This document shows positions 24,999 through 35,904 of a stretch of DNA of 64,000 bases, one piece after another. The position numbers were made by a program, and so were the translations under genes. The notes beneath the pieces were generated by a model. It saw only the letters and a list, made by a program, of their open reading frames with translations. It had not been told where the DNA came from and made no database searches. The DNA comes from Nocardia donostiensis (lineage in GTDB: Bacteria; Actinomycetota; Actinomycetes; Mycobacteriales; Mycobacteriaceae), in the NCBI RefSeq assembly GCF_002081715.1, contig NZ_MUKP01000003.1, forward strand, positions 124,001 through 188,000. Reading direction: 5' to 3'. Positions within the stretch are counted from its first letter, which is position 1. Each line of letters begins with the position of its first letter.

Positions 24999-25520
24999 AT
25001 GACCGAGCAGACCAGTACCAGACGAAATCGACGGGATCGGACCGTGGACGAGCAGCAGATACGAGAGGTGCTCGCTCGTGCCTCGCACGCGTGGGCCGAC
25101 AATGACGCCGGCGCGTATGCTGCGGAATTCACCCCCGACAGCGATTATGTGGCCTTCGACGGCACATGGCTGCGTGGCAGGGAAGCCAACCGCGCATTGC
25201 ACAGTGAGCTGTTCGCCGGTGTGCTGTACGGCACCAGGATCGAGGGCGATATCGAATCGGTCCGGTTCCTGACCGACGATATCGCGATCGCGCATATGAC
25301 GGGTTCGGTGGCGTTCGCCTGGCAGCCGACGGTCCCGAAGGGCCGGCTGTCGCGCAACACCTGGGTGCTGCGCCGCGACGGCGACGACTGGCGGATCGAG
25401 GCGTTCCACAACACTCGGGTCCGCCCGATGCCGGGCGACAACTTCTTCGCGCGCATGTTTGCCCGTTATGTCCGCTGGCGCACCGAGCGCACGGCGGCGA
25501 TCACCGGCCAGACCTCGTAG
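24999..25520 (+). CDS. SnoaL-like (SgcJ/EcaC-type) protein
   Basis: 173 residues; the ATG at 24999 has a GGGGAGCAGG site. After a charged N-terminus the NTF2-like fold is seen: EVLARASHAWADNDAGAYAA, FTPDSDYVAFDGTWLRG, FLTDDIAIAHMTGSVAF and RRDGDDWRIEAFHNT. This matches the SgcJ/EcaC family, whose members are small cone-shaped domains used as isomerases, cyclases or ligand-binding proteins; many remain uncharacterised. It follows the DUF1254 gene by 100 nt on the same strand and is convergent with the TerD-HNH gene. Confidence 0.85.
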   Translation: MTEQTSTRRNRRDRTVDEQQIREVLARASHAWADNDAGAYAAEFTPDSDYVAFDGTWLRGREANRALHSELFAGVLYGTRIEGDIESVRFLTDDIAIAHMTGSVAFAWQPTVPKGRLSRNTWVLRRDGDDWRIEAFHNTRVRPMPGDNFFARMFARYVRWRTERTAAITGQTS

Positions 25521-25538
25521 GGCTGATCCGCGTCCGGC

Positions 25539-27416
25539 TCAGATCCGGGCGCCCTTGGCGCGGTTGCAGGCCCGGCACAGGATCTGCAGGTTCGTCGCGC
25601 TGGTCGCGCCGCCGCGGCTGAGCGGGATGATGTGGTCGAACTCCAGGTAATGGCTGTCGCCGCATTCGACGCATTTACCGCCGTCACGCTGCCACACCTC
25701 GGCCTTCACCTCCTGCGGGATACTGCGGGTGTCGCGCTGGCCGGGAGTGAGGGTGAGCCGTTTGGCCACCCGCAGCGCGCCTTCGAGGGTGGCGGCCACA
25801 TGATCCGGATCCTCGACGGCGAAGGTCGCGCCACCCCGCGCCGAGGTGGCGGCGACGACCACCGTGTCGTATTCGACGGTTACCGAAACAATCCGCGACC
25901 ACGGCATCTCCACTCCGGAACCGGTGCCGACGAACCGCAGCTTCTTGTTGCTGACGATGAGCCTGCCTTCGGTCCGCCTCGGTCCTTTGGCGAGCTGCCG
26001 CACCTGGGTGACGCCGACATCCAGATACACCCGCTCTTCTGGGTCGAGGTGCAGGTCGGGCGAGCGCACGGTGGGCAGGTCGCCGCCGCGCAGCCGCGAC
26101 AGCATCCGGCCGCGCTGCATCCGCCACCGCAGCTCATCGATCTGCGGGCCGGACAACTGGAGTTCGGTGACCGCGTGCTCGAAATCGTCGTACTCCTCGG
26201 CCTCGATCCGGCCGTCGGCGAACGCGAACGCCACCCGGCGCTCCACATAGTCCAGTGCGAGCGGACGCAGCACCGCGTAACCGGCGCTTTCTTCTATCCA
26301 CTGGTAGCGCAGCGACGCCCAGAGTGCCTCCCAATCGGCCCCGCGCGGGCCCGTCGCGGTGAGCACCCGCCAGGCGCGGGTGTGCCAGTGGGTGAGGAAC
26401 TCATCGACCTGCCCGGGACATACCGCGCACGAGTGGTAGCCGCCGAAAATACGGCGGCGGCGCGGATGCCCGCAGCGGGCACAGTCACGCGGGTGCTGCG
26501 GCCGGGCCTGGCGGGTATCGGGGGTCCAGTGCTCGCCGTCCCACCAACGCAGCCGTGCCGGGTCGTCCGGGTCGGGATGCCAGTCCGCTCGGTCGCGGTT
26601 CGGCGGTGGTGGTGGTTCGATCGGTGCTCGGGGCTGGAGTGGACGACGTAGGGTGACCCCGGTGTGCCGGACTGCCGGTTCGGCGGTCGATGTCGCCGCT
26701 CGAGGTGGTTCGGTAGTGCGTGCCGCCGGAGACCTGCTCGATCGCACCCCTGCCGGACCCGTAAGTGTCGAGGGAGTCCCGGTATGGGGCGACCTTACGT
26801 GCGGGACAGTGGTAGACCCCGTGCGGCCGGGTCGCGTCTGCGCGTTGTGTTGTTGTGGGCGCCCGGAGCTCGCCTCGGGGCCGCGTCGTACATGTTCGGC
26901 CTGCGCCGGTTCATCGTCTTCGACATCGACACCGAATTCGGTCACCAGCCCGGCCATTCCGCTGGCCCAGCCCTGCCCGACTGCTCGGAACCGCCACTGC
27001 CCGTCGCGGCGGTAGAACTCCCCGAACAACATCGCAGGCACCGATTCCGAATCCTCGATCCGGAACCAGATGATGGGCCGGTCGGCGTCGTACACGGTCA
27101 GCCGCAGCTCCGAAACCCTGCTGAACAAGCCGTCGTCGAGCGATCCTGTCACCGCGATCCGGTCCACTTCGGCTTCGGTGCGCGGCAGCGAAACGCTCAG
27201 CCGAGCGGTCCCAGGAGCGGGCGCCTGGTCGACGGTCACCGCCTGCGAGATATGCCTGGGCGCATTGTAGAAAACCAGATCCCGGTCGGAGCGCACCTTT
27301 CCCGATTCGTCGAGCAGCAGCGCGTGCGCATCAACCGAATGCTCGGTCCGCCACGAAATCACCACGGCCAGAAGGGATGTCGGTACCGGCGCATTCGCGC
27401 CCTTGCAGAGTTCCAT
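25539..27416 (-). CDS. TerD-DUF2510-HNH nuclease fusion
   Basis: A 625-residue mosaic. Residues 1-170 are a TerD (calcium-binding stress) domain: ISWRTEHSVDAHALLLDESG, SDRDLVFYNAP, VDRIAVTGSL. A Pro/Thr/Arg-rich linker spans ~175-275. A DUF2510 module (WHPDPDDPARLRWWDGEHWT) sits at ~278-300. Next come a zinc ribbon with CxxC pairs at 312/315 and 330/333, a helical TerB-like stretch (~395-440), and a PH-like segment (EGRLIVSNKKLRFVG, ~483-500). An HNH endonuclease ends the protein: CVECG, EFDHIIPLSRGG and CRACNRAKG at 582-622, with the metal-binding and catalytic residues present. The parts suggest a sensor-effector that cuts nucleic acid under stress or phage attack; this is inference. No other ter gene is adjacent. 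Confidence 0.88.
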   Translation of the reverse strand: MELCKGANAPVPTSLLAVVISWRTEHSVDAHALLLDESGKVRSDRDLVFYNAPRHISQAVTVDQAPAPGTARLSVSLPRTEAEVDRIAVTGSLDDGLFSRVSELRLTVYDADRPIIWFRIEDSESVPAMLFGEFYRRDGQWRFRAVGQGWASGMAGLVTEFGVDVEDDEPAQAEHVRRGPEASSGRPQQHNAQTRPGRTGSTTVPHVRSPHTGTPSTLTGPAGVRSSRSPAARTTEPPRAATSTAEPAVRHTGVTLRRPLQPRAPIEPPPPPNRDRADWHPDPDDPARLRWWDGEHWTPDTRQARPQHPRDCARCGHPRRRRIFGGYHSCAVCPGQVDEFLTHWHTRAWRVLTATGPRGADWEALWASLRYQWIEESAGYAVLRPLALDYVERRVAFAFADGRIEAEEYDDFEHAVTELQLSGPQIDELRWRMQRGRMLSRLRGGDLPTVRSPDLHLDPEERVYLDVGVTQVRQLAKGPRRTEGRLIVSNKKLRFVGTGSGVEMPWSRIVSVTVEYDTVVVAATSARGGATFAVEDPDHVAATLEGALRVAKRLTLTPGQRDTRSIPQEVKAEVWQRDGGKCVECGDSHYLEFDHIIPLSRGGATSATNLQILCRACNRAKGARI

Positions 27417-27878
27417 CGTTATCGAACTATGCCACGCGCAGCCGACACCATCGGACGACAGCTCCCACCGCCCTCGGCAACGAGCCGGCTACCAGGCGGT
27501 TCACCGTCAGCGACAGGGAAACCGAAGCCAGGCGATACCGCCGATGAGAGCATTGGCTCGGTGCCGTGAACAGTCCGGCCGCACCGGTGCCCTACCCGCT
27601 CTGCTGGTTGGGGCTCGGGTCGCTGGAGCAGCCGGGGGAGCCGCTACGTTCAGGGCAGGCTGGTTCGGCTGGTTGTTCGGCCTAGTAGCTGAATGAGGTG
27701 GAGGCATGTCGGGAGCAGCCGAGGGGAGCCGCTGTGGTTCGGGTCGGCCGTTCAGCGAGTTGACTTTTGGCGGCGAGCGAGGTGGAGATACACCGGGACA
27801 GTCGAGGGGAGCAGCCAGGACCGCTCGGCAGGAATGGTCGCGGGCGAGATCGCGGAACGTTGCGGCAAAACGCGGGCG
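27417..27878. other. Intergenic region with three degenerate direct repeats
   Basis: No convincing gene. Copies of a ~21-nt GC-rich sequence, GGAGCAGCC(G/A) then GGGAGCCGCT, occur at 27625-27645, 27712-27733 and, weaker, 27808-27825, spaced 87-96 nt. They lie upstream of the TerD-HNH gene and could be regulatory or the relic of a duplication. A 58-codon frame at 27706 has a GGAGG but no protein-like character. Confidence 0.4.
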
Positions 27879-28286
27879 CTAGGTGCGGCCGCGGCGTAGG
27901 TCGGTGTGCTCGCCGTTGGACTGGGAATCGGTGCGGTCGTGTACCGGGATCACGTTGATATCGGTGCCCTCGATCAAGATCTGGGCGTTCTTGTTGGCGC
28001 TGAGCAGGATCTCCACCAAGCGCTGTGCTACTTCCGCAGCTGTTTCCGCCGAGGCGTAGCGAGCGAGAGTGCGGGTCACCGGGCCGATCTCGCCGGTCCC
28101 GCGGTGGTGATCCCAGCTCCATGAGCCCGCGGTGGTGTTTTGCCGCGCCACCACCTCGACCTCTCGGATATTCCGCGTCGGCCCGGCCCGTTCGTCGGTC
28201 TCACGCACCGGTGCGGTACCGATCTCGTCGATCGCAGCGGCCCGAAGCCAATCGCCCGCAAGCGTTCTCACCCACAGTTGTGCCAT
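27879..28286 (-). CDS. Hypothetical protein
   Basis: About 135 residues from the ATG at 28286; an ATG at 28313 is an alternative, and neither has a clear ribosome site. The protein reads well (MAQLWVRTLAGDWLRAAAID, REVEVVARQNTTAGSWSWDH, AETAAEVAQRLVEILLSANK), with alternating beta strands and one long helix, but I recognise no family. The C-terminus is hydrophilic. It lies 103 nt downstream of the PabA-PabB gene on the same strand. Confidence 0.6.
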   Translation of the reverse strand: MAQLWVRTLAGDWLRAAAIDEIGTAPVRETDERAGPTRNIREVEVVARQNTTAGSWSWDHHRGTGEIGPVTRTLARYASAETAAEVAQRLVEILLSANKNAQILIEGTDINVIPVHDRTDSQSNGEHTDLRRGRT

Positions 28287-28389
28287 ATCAGTATTGTCGC
28301 CGACCAGGGGCATTTCGGGGGCCGTCTTCGCGAGGGTGCGGGCGATCCCAGAAGCTGCCCGTCGAGCGGTAATCGAACTGATCTTCTGT

Positions 28390-30837
<2,448 letters not shown>

Positions 30838-30917
30838 TCTGTGCCGAACCCTACGCCGCCGCCGATCCGGCAAACTGTTGTCGGTTGCCTTCAGTTCGAC
30901 TGGGTGGGTGGGGCACA

Positions 30918-31982
30918 ATGTGGGGCATGTCTGTTGCGCAACCGGTCGGCGTGGAACGTGATGTCGTCGACTTCGCCGTGGTCGGGAACTGGATGGACGA
31001 GCAGGGACTTTCCGGCGGTGAATTCGCGGAGGTGACCGCGCTCGGCGGCGGCACCCAGAACATCATGCTGCGCTTCCGGCGCGGTGACCGCGAGTACGTG
31101 CTGCGGCGCGGCCCCGAACACCTGCGTGCCAGGAGCAACGAGGTGATCCGCCGCGAAGCCCGGTTGCTCGGCGCATTGAACGGCACCGAGGTGAAGGCCC
31201 CGCGTGTGATCGCCGCCTGCACCGACGAAACGGTACTGGGTGCGGTCTTCTACTTGATGGAGCCGATCACCGGTTTCAACCCGCAGAACGAACTGCCCGC
31301 ACTGCACGCAGGCGGTGCCGAGATCCGCCGCCGGATGGGTCTGTCCGCGGTCGAGGGCATCGCCCGGCTCGGCTCCCTCGACTATCAGGCGCTCGGCCTG
31401 GCCGACTACGGCAAACCCGAGGGTTTCCTGGAGCGGCAGGTGCCGCGCTGGCTCGGTGAGCTCGAGTCCTACTCGTCGAACGAGGGCTACCCGGGACCGC
31501 AGATCCCGGGCCTGGAACAGGTGGGCGAGTGGCTGGACCGCAACCGCCCCGCCCGGTGGACGCCAGGCATCCTGCACGGCGACTGCCATCTGGCGAACAT
31601 GATGTTCTCCTACGACGGTCCCGACCTCGTCGCCATGGTCGACTGGGAGATGTCCACTATCGGCGACCCGCTGCTCGACCTGGGCTGGCAGATCGCGACC
31701 CGGCCCGAACCCGGCACCACCGGTGCAGCGTTGGTCGGCAAACTCGGCGAAGTGGGCGGTCTGCCCACTGTCGCGGAGATGATCGCCCATTATGCGAAGT
31801 TCTCCGACCGCGACCTGAGCGCCGTCACCTGGTACACGGTGCTGGCCTGCTTCAAGCTCGGCATCGTGCTGGAGGGCACCTACGCGCGCGCGTTCGCGGG
31901 CAAGGCGCCCAAGCAGGTCGGTGACTTCCTGCACGCCATCACCCTCGAACTGTTCGAGCGGGCGCATCGTTTCATGGAGTGA
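30918..31982 (+). CDS. Aminoglycoside phosphotransferase (APH)-fold kinase, acyl-CoA-catabolism type
   Basis: About 354 residues from the ATG at 30918 (ATG at 30927 is equally possible). The protein-kinase-like fold is evident: GGGTQNIMLRF for the nucleotide loop, EYVLRRGPE, the catalytic loop LHGDCHLANMMF and the metal-binding VDWEMSTIGDPLLDLGW. This subfamily is often encoded with acyl-CoA dehydrogenases and ligases in actinobacterial lipid operons, and is sometimes fused to them. The phosphorylated substrate is generally unknown, perhaps a hydroxyacyl-CoA. It is upstream of the KstR-boxed alcohol dehydrogenase on the same strand. Confidence 0.88.
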   Translation: MWGMSVAQPVGVERDVVDFAVVGNWMDEQGLSGGEFAEVTALGGGTQNIMLRFRRGDREYVLRRGPEHLRARSNEVIRREARLLGALNGTEVKAPRVIAACTDETVLGAVFYLMEPITGFNPQNELPALHAGGAEIRRRMGLSAVEGIARLGSLDYQALGLADYGKPEGFLERQVPRWLGELESYSSNEGYPGPQIPGLEQVGEWLDRNRPARWTPGILHGDCHLANMMFSYDGPDLVAMVDWEMSTIGDPLLDLGWQIATRPEPGTTGAALVGKLGEVGGLPTVAEMIAHYAKFSDRDLSAVTWYTVLACFKLGIVLEGTYARAFAGKAPKQVGDFLHAITLELFERAHRFME

Positions 31983-32113
31983 GGGGCGCTCGCGAGCGGT
32001 TCGGGTAGTGCGGTCGCGTCGCGGTGGCCCCGCCGTCGGCTCAGGAAACCTGCACCTGGACAGGTCTGATGTGGTCGTTTGTCCAGTTATTGCGGCGATC
32101 TTCTCGAAACTAC

Positions 32114-32127
32114 TAGAACGTGTTCCA
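32114..32127. promoter_or_regulatory. KstR-type operator (TnnAACnnGTTnnA)
   Basis: TAGAACGTGTTCCA matches all fixed positions of the KstR consensus, and its central 12 nt are nearly symmetric. It is 60 nt upstream of the alcohol dehydrogenase start. Confidence 0.75.
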
Positions 32128-32187
32128 GTTTTTGCGTAGTGTTGGTGCCGTCACATGAAGCCCGTGCACGTGAGAGGTCGGACAGGA

Positions 32188-33318
32188 ATGAAGACGAAGG
32201 GCGCGATCCTGTGGGGGATCGACGAGCCGTGGTCCGTGGAAGAGATCGAGATCGGCGACCCGCGCGCCGGTGAGGTGCAGATCCAGCTGGAAACCGCTGG
32301 TATGTGCCACTCCGACCATCACATCGTCACCGGTGCCACCCCCATGCCCTCCTTCCCCGTCATGGGCGGGCACGAAGGCGCGGGCGTGGTTACCAAACTC
32401 GGGCCGAACGTGCCTGCGGACCTCGCCGTCGGCGACCACGTCGTACTGTCGTTCATCCCGGCATGCGGTCGCTGTCCCGCCTGCGTCGCCGGTCATATGG
32501 CGCTGTGCGACCTGGGTGCCGGGCTGCTGTCCGGCCAGTCGATCAGCGACGGCAGCTACCGCATCCACGCCCGCGGCCAGCACGTCATCCCGATGTGCCT
32601 GCTCGGCACCTTCTCCCCGTACATGACGGTGCACCACACCTCCGTGGTCAAGATCGACCCCGAGGTTCCGTTCGAGGTGGCCTGCCTCGTCGGCTGCGGT
32701 GTGCCCACCGGTTTCGGCTCCTCCACTCACGTGGCCAAGGTGTCGCCCGGTGACACCGTCGCGATCGTCGGTATCGGCGGTGTCGGTATGAGCGCGCTGC
32801 AGGGCGCGGTGCTGTCCGGCGCGCAGCAGGTTGTCGCGATCGACCCGAACCCGTGGAAACGGGAGCAGGCCCAGAAGTTCGGCGCCACCCACACCTACCC
32901 GAGCATGGCCGAGGCCATCGCCCCGCTGATGGAGGCCACCGAAGGGCGGATGGCCGACAAGGTCATCCTCACCATGGGCGAAATGCACGGCGACTACATC
33001 GAGGAAGGCCTGATCCTCACCGCCAAGGCAGGCGACCTGGTTGTCACCTCGATGGGCCGGATGGACGCCTTCGACGTCAAGCTCAACAGCTTCCTGCTGT
33101 CGATGCTGCAGAAGACCGTCAAGGGTTGCATCTTCGGCGGCGGCAATGCCCGCCAGGACATTCCACGCCTGCTGCGGCTGTACAAGTCCGGTCAGCTCAA
33201 CCTGGACGATATGGTCACCCGCAGCTACCGCTTGGAAGACATCAACCAGGGCTACCAGGACATGCTCGACGGCAAGAACATTCGCGGCATCATCAAGTAC
33301 ACCGACGCCGACCGCTGA
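32188..33318 (+). CDS. Zinc-dependent alcohol dehydrogenase, NDMA-dependent type
   Basis: A 376-residue medium-chain alcohol dehydrogenase; the ATG at 32188 has GGACAGGA upstream. Catalytic zinc ligands are in AGMCHSDHH and GGHEGAG. The structural zinc is bound by the four cysteines of CGRCPACVAGHMALC. The nucleotide fold is VAIVGIGGVGMSALQGA. The N-terminal MKTKGAILWG and the length recall actinobacterial NDMA-dependent alcohol dehydrogenases (mycobacterial AdhD/AdhB type), which hold the nicotinamide cofactor tightly. With the KstR-type box 60 nt upstream it could oxidise a sterol-side-chain alcohol, feeding the aldehyde dehydrogenase that has the same box. This pairing is an inference. Confidence 0.92.
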   Translation: MKTKGAILWGIDEPWSVEEIEIGDPRAGEVQIQLETAGMCHSDHHIVTGATPMPSFPVMGGHEGAGVVTKLGPNVPADLAVGDHVVLSFIPACGRCPACVAGHMALCDLGAGLLSGQSISDGSYRIHARGQHVIPMCLLGTFSPYMTVHHTSVVKIDPEVPFEVACLVGCGVPTGFGSSTHVAKVSPGDTVAIVGIGGVGMSALQGAVLSGAQQVVAIDPNPWKREQAQKFGATHTYPSMAEAIAPLMEATEGRMADKVILTMGEMHGDYIEEGLILTAKAGDLVVTSMGRMDAFDVKLNSFLLSMLQKTVKGCIFGGGNARQDIPRLLRLYKSGQLNLDDMVTRSYRLEDINQGYQDMLDGKNIRGIIKYTDADR

Positions 33319-33328
33319 TCCGGTCGCG

Positions 33329-33377
33329 GGCAGCCGCCGGTGCCGGTATCGATCGGATACCGGCACCGGCGGCTGCC
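33329..33377 (+). terminator. Large perfect hairpin after the alcohol dehydrogenase
   Basis: 22 perfectly paired bases around a 5-nt loop (GATCG, 33351-33355), ten nt after the stop codon. There is no T-tract, but the stem strength suits an actinobacterial intrinsic terminator. Confidence 0.75.
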
Positions 33378-33629
33378 GCCTTCCGGTTCGACACGGTAGC
33401 CTCTGCCGGCATCGATGCTGGATCCCTGGACGCCGCCGCTCGCCAGCTCCCGATCCACATCCTCCGTTGGGCGCCGAGCGCGGCTCGAAGGCGCGGTGTA
33501 AGCCGAGCCTGACGACGCGTGGGAGCCGCCGACACCAAGGACGGGCCCGTGCGCCGAAACGACGGTTGGGTGCCGATATTTCACTCGGCCCGCTGGATGT
33601 GGCGAAACATGGTCTCGTAGGCTCGATAT

Positions 33630-34457
33630 GTGCGTGCACTCGAGCAGATACAGGACTGGCCGGTACGACACGCGGCAGCCGGTGTTGTCACCCGTGACGG
33701 CATGACAACGACAGGTGACGCCGACCGGGTTTTCCCGCTCGCTTCGGTGACCAAACCGCTCGCCGCCTATGCCGTGCTGGTCGCCGTCGAAGAGGGCGCG
33801 ATCGAGCTCGACCAGCCTGCCGGACCGACCGGCTCCACGGTGCGTCACCTGCTCGCCCACACCTCCGGTTTGGCTTTCGACACCACCGACCAGATAGCCG
33901 AACCCGGGGCGCGGCGCATCTACTCCAGTTCCGGTTTCGAGGTGCTGGCCGATTTCGTCGCGCAGCAAACAGGTATCGCGTTCCCCGAGTACCTGCGGCA
34001 AGCGGTATTCGAACCGCTGGCCATGACCTCCTCCGAACTCACCGGTTCCGCAGGTCATGCGGCCCGGTCCACTGTCGCCGACCTCGCCCTTTTCGCCGCC
34101 GAACTTCTCGAACCCCAGCTGATTTCGACGCAGACGCACACCGAGGCCAGCACGGTCCAGTTCCCGGGCCGAAACGGAGTTCTACCCGGTTTCGGTTCGC
34201 AGCGACCCAACGACTGGGGTCTGGGCTTCGAGATTCGCGACAGCAAGACTCCGCACTGGACCGGGACCGCGAACTCCCCACGCACCTACGGTCATTTCGG
34301 CCAGTCCGGCACCTTCCTGTGGGTGGACCCGGAGCACGAGGTGGCGTGTGTCGCGTTGAGCGACGAGAATTTCGGCGACTGGGCACGGGAGGCCTGGCCC
34401 CCGCTCAGCGATGCGGTGCTCGCCGAAACGACACGTTCACGCAACTCAGCGAAGTAA
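33630..34457 (+). CDS. Serine hydrolase, class C beta-lactamase/esterase type
   Basis: A 275-residue penicillin-binding-protein-fold hydrolase starting at GTG 33630. The nucleophile Ser39 and Lys42 form the SxxK motif (PLASVTKPLAAY). The YxS/N element is YSSSGFEVL, and HFGQSG is the third (KTG-like) motif. There is no signal peptide, so it is probably cytosolic, as are many class C-like esterases of actinomycetes. The natural substrate is unknown and it need not be a beta-lactam. It follows the large hairpin, 311 nt after the alcohol dehydrogenase. Confidence 0.9.
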   Translation: MRALEQIQDWPVRHAAAGVVTRDGMTTTGDADRVFPLASVTKPLAAYAVLVAVEEGAIELDQPAGPTGSTVRHLLAHTSGLAFDTTDQIAEPGARRIYSSSGFEVLADFVAQQTGIAFPEYLRQAVFEPLAMTSSELTGSAGHAARSTVADLALFAAELLEPQLISTQTHTEASTVQFPGRNGVLPGFGSQRPNDWGLGFEIRDSKTPHWTGTANSPRTYGHFGQSGTFLWVDPEHEVACVALSDENFGDWAREAWPPLSDAVLAETTRSRNSAK

Positions 34458-34465
34458 CACGTGTA

Positions 34466-34482
34466 ACTCGAGACACTCGAGT
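34466..34482. promoter_or_regulatory. Inverted repeat before the DUF3145 gene
   Basis: ACTCGAG, a 3-nt spacer ACA, then CTCGAGT: 7-bp perfect arms in the short gap before the DUF3145 gene. Its position suits an operator or promoter element; the regulator is unknown. Confidence 0.35.
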
Positions 34483-34551
34483 ACACTCGGGCCACGCACC
34501 AGCTCGATGGACCGTTGGGGAAGACGTTCCTGGTCGACGCTGGAGGTGTCT

Positions 34552-35088
34552 GTGCTGCGCGCATCGAGTCAGTTCGCGGACGTGACGGCGGGTGTGGTCT
34601 ACATCCACTCGTCGCCGGCTGCGCTGTGCCCGCATATCGAGTGGGCACTCGCGTCCGCCCTCGGCGCACCCGCTCAACTCCGCTGGACCGCCCAGCCCGC
34701 CGCCGCGGGCCAACTCCGCGCAACCAGCGAATGGATCGGCCCCGTAGGCACCGCCTCCCGCATCGCCCAAGCCCTACGCTCCTGGCCCGTCCTGCGTTTC
34801 GAAGTCACCGAGGACCCCAGCGAAGGCGTCGACGGCGAACGCTACAGCTTCGTCCCCGACCTCGGCCTCTGGCACGGCTCCATCAGCGCCAACGGCGATG
34901 TGATGATCGGCGAGATGCGGCTGCGCGGGATGCTGCGCACGGCCCGTGAACTCGACAAGTACTCCAGCTACGACCTGGCCGCCGAGATCGACCGGGCGTT
35001 GGGGACAGCGTGGGACGAGGACCTCGAGTTGTACCGCCCGGGGAGCGAAGGTGCTGAGATCACCTGGCTGCGGCGAGAGGTCGGGTAG
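34552..35088 (+). CDS. DUF3145 protein
   Basis: 178 residues starting at GTG 34552 with GGAGG 5 nt upstream. The N-terminus RASSQFADVTAGVVYIHSSP and CPHIEWALASAL are the hallmark of DUF3145, a conserved single-copy family of Mycobacteriales and other actinomycetes. Further conserved parts are RYSFVPDLGLWHGSISANGD and ARELDKYSSYDLA. There is no signal peptide or membrane span, and the function is unknown. In mycobacteria the gene lies near the fatty acid synthase II/aceE neighbourhood, consistent with the genes that follow here. Confidence 0.92.
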   Translation: MLRASSQFADVTAGVVYIHSSPAALCPHIEWALASALGAPAQLRWTAQPAAAGQLRATSEWIGPVGTASRIAQALRSWPVLRFEVTEDPSEGVDGERYSFVPDLGLWHGSISANGDVMIGEMRLRGMLRTARELDKYSSYDLAAEIDRALGTAWDEDLELYRPGSEGAEITWLRREVG

Positions 35089-35104
35089 AGCGGCCTAGCA
35101 CGGT

Positions 35105-35501
35105 TCATGGTGAACCGTCTGCCGTTATCGAATCCCGCAGGTTCGGTTCCACGGCGAGGATATCGTCTCGGCCGGAGGTGGCGATCATGGCGTCGCGGCG
35201 GATAGCCAGTAGCGCGACATGGACATCGACGACGTCGGGGTGACGGCATTCACCGATCTTGACACCCACGAGAAGGGCCTCGACGCGATCGAGCGCGGCG
35301 ATGTGGATCCGGTCATCGGTCAGGAGGAACCGTGATATGAGATATTGCCTCGGACCGTCCCGCCATGCTTGGGCGAGCACTCCGGACGGAACGATGACAG
35401 GAAGTCCTGAATCCACCGTTTCGGCGAGCAAGGTTCGAATGTAAGGTTTTTCCGCGTTCGAGTGCGATAAGGGCTCCGGTGTCCAGTACGAGACCGGTCA
35501 C
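35105..35501 (-). pseudogene. PIN-domain (VapC-like) toxin, frameshifted
   Basis: The start (GTG 35501) gives GLVLDTGALIALERGK, the first acidic strand of a PIN RNase. The rest continues in another frame as TLLAETVDSGLPVIVPSG, AQAWRDGPRQYLI, and DVVDVHVALLAIRRDAMIAT with the downstream acids. Deleting one base from the five-T run at 35447-35451 (five A on the coding strand) joins the two. PIN toxins of this type cut RNA and are neutralised by the adjacent antitoxin, whose stop codon overlaps this start by 4 nt. It is either a decayed gene or a homopolymer sequencing error. Confidence 0.82.
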
Positions 35502-35748
35502 ACGGCTGACTGTTTGCCGAGCAGGCGGGCGAAGTCGAGGTTCGCGCGCTCGACCTCTGGGTCCGACTCGCTGAGCTGTCCGAAGGTGGAGCCCAGATAG
35601 CTGAGGCGGCCGCGTAGGCCGCCGTCGCGGACGATGATCAGCGATTCGATATACGCGGAGATGCTCGGCGCTTCACCCGCCTTCGGCGGCACGTCGAGCG
35701 GCCTCGTATGCCTCATCGGAGAGGCTGACAGAGATCTTCGCGGTCATG
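35498..35748 (-). pseudogene. Antitoxin partner of the PIN toxin, frameshifted
   Basis: From the ATG at 35748 the frame reads MTAKISVSLSDEAYEAARRA, a ribbon-helix-helix-like DNA-binding start, and then meets a stop at about 35674-35676. The remainder (PSISAYIESL, DPEVERANLDFARLLGK) continues in the next frame. Removing one G of the GGG at 35677-35679 (C on the plus strand) restores an ~83-residue antitoxin. It precedes the toxin with a 4-nt overlap, the usual antitoxin-toxin order. The paired frameshifts are discussed under findings. Confidence 0.75.
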
Positions 35749-35801
35749 AAGACAACGGTAGCGCTGGTAGCACCGAAGTGTGACTCGCAATCCAATTACA
35801 G

Positions 35802-35873
35802 TGGGCGCAGACGGGTTCGAACCGCCGACCGCTGGTGTGTAAAACCAGAGCTCTACCGCTGAGCTATACGCCC
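35802..35873 (-). tRNA. tRNA-Val (anticodon TAC)
   Basis: A 72-nt cloverleaf on the minus strand: acceptor GGGCGTA/TGCGCCC, D-arm GCTC-AGCGGTA-GAGC, anticodon stem CTGGT/ACCAG with loop TTTACAC (anticodon TAC), T-loop TTCGAAC, discriminator A. CCA is not encoded. It lies between the toxin-antitoxin remnant and ahpE. Confidence 0.95.
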
Positions 35874-35904
35874 TTGTGCGCCCCGAGGAAATCGGGGCGA
35901 CGGG

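Noticed and set aside
27706-27882. 58-codon plus-strand frame with a GGAGG upstream
   Set aside because: Arg/Gly/Ser-rich product without hydrophobic core, overlapping the spaced repeats and antisense to the end of the hypothetical gene.
33252-34139. 295-codon minus-strand frame opposite the alcohol dehydrogenase end and the serine hydrolase
   Set aside because: The serine hydrolase on the plus strand has SxxK, YSS and HxG motifs; the antisense product is featureless.
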